From 66-474 sp036759545 (GTDB lineage Bacteria > Pseudomonadota > Gammaproteobacteria > Xanthomonadales > Rhodanobacteraceae), in contig DAIOUL010000093.1 of NCBI GenBank assembly GCA_036759545.1, positions 1 to 8,681 on the forward strand: 8,681 bases of DNA. The letters run 5' to 3'. Positions 8,613 to 8,681 of the stretch are shown piece after piece; the stretch's first letter is position 1; each line of letters opens with the position of its first letter. The notes beneath the pieces are model-generated. The model was not told where the DNA came from and did not search any database. It saw only the letters and a program-made list of their open reading frames with translations. The position numbers were made by a program, and so were the translations under genes.

Positions 8613-8641
8613 TTGACAGCGTGCGAGACGACGATGAATAT
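8613..8641 (+). promoter_or_regulatory. Candidate outward cassette promoter (Pc-like)
   Basis: TTGACA (8613-8618) is a perfect -35 hexamer. With the optimal 17-bp spacing it is followed by GAATAT (8636-8641), which keeps the critical second A and last T of the -10 consensus. It lies between intI and the candidate attI and points away from intI, toward where cassettes would be. That is the position and direction of the Pc promoter of integrons. The -10 is only moderate (3 of 6), and no start site has been shown. Confidence 0.55.
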
Positions 8642-8650
8642 GCGCCACAA

Positions 8651-8681
8651 CACCCCGCCTAAGGGGTCTACTTGTAGTTAG
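8651..8681 (+). other. Candidate attI recombination site (truncated by the window end)
   Basis: The last five bases, GTTAG (8677-8681), match the start of the integron crossover core GTTRRRY, cut between G and TT in known attI sites. Upstream, GCCTAAG (8657-8663) reads CTTAGGC on the other strand, six of seven bases of an inverted core, and could be the second (L) binding box. The interval carries two inverted repeats: ACCCC/GGGGT (8652-8656, 8663-8667) and CTAC-TT-GTAG (8668-8677). The location behind intI supports attI, but the core is cut by the edge, so the assignment needs the next few bases. Confidence 0.55.

Noticed and set aside
8651..8667. Stem ACCCC/GGGGT as a terminator
   Set aside because: A short 5-bp stem without a T-run, in a region better explained as part of an attI site.
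8530..8681. LexA box controlling intI
   Set aside because: The palindrome CTACTTGTAG does not match the enterobacterial CTGT-N8-ACAG consensus, and I could not match it securely to a Xanthomonadales LexA motif.

Overview
The window is GC-rich and densely coded. It looks like the chromosome of a gammaproteobacterium of the Xanthomonadales/Lysobacterales type, closest in feel to Rhodanobacteraceae or Xanthomonadaceae. The main clue is the order hprK - rapZ - mannose-class EIIA - ptsH - ptsI, a regulatory phosphotransferase (PTS) cluster with HPr kinase that I associate with that group. The taxonomic call comes from memory of gene order and protein motifs, not from a search.

Left half (1-3998, + strand): the end of hprK, then rapZ, a mannose-family EIIA, ptsH and ptsI. 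These encode the soluble phosphorelay EI -> HPr -> EIIA, plus HPr(Ser) kinase/phosphorylase and the nucleotide-binding protein RapZ. No sugar permease (EIIB/IIC/IID) is visible, so the relay here is probably regulatory. Two structured non-coding elements interrupt the cluster: a 142-bp nested palindrome between rapZ and the EIIA gene, and a 7-bp tandem repeat with an inverted counter-array between the EIIA gene and ptsH. A perfect 8-bp hairpin ends 5 bases before the ptsH start codon.

Centre (3994-4457, + strand): a compact two-gene module resembling a RelE/ParE-type toxin-antitoxin pair directly after ptsI. A perfect TATAAT overlaps the ptsI stop codon and lies 6 bases before the first ATG, which suggests a leaderless transcript.

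Right half (4465-7461, - strand): a tightly coupled run yoaA (DinG/XPD-like iron-sulfur helicase) - VOC-family protein - tsaB (t6A tRNA modification). The genes are separated by 4 bases or overlap by 4 bases. It converges on the toxin gene with a 7-bp gap.

Right edge (7507-8681): an integron integrase gene (intI) on the - strand, with all six tyrosine-recombinase catalytic residues and the IntI-specific insertion. Behind it lie an outward-facing sigma70-like promoter (TTGACA, 17 bp, GAATAT) and a candidate attI site. The window ends on the bases GTTAG, which match the start of the integron crossover core GTTRRRY, so a cassette array may begin immediately beyond the window. This is the most interesting part of the window.

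No tRNA, rRNA, CRISPR array, insertion sequence or convincing rho-independent terminator was seen.
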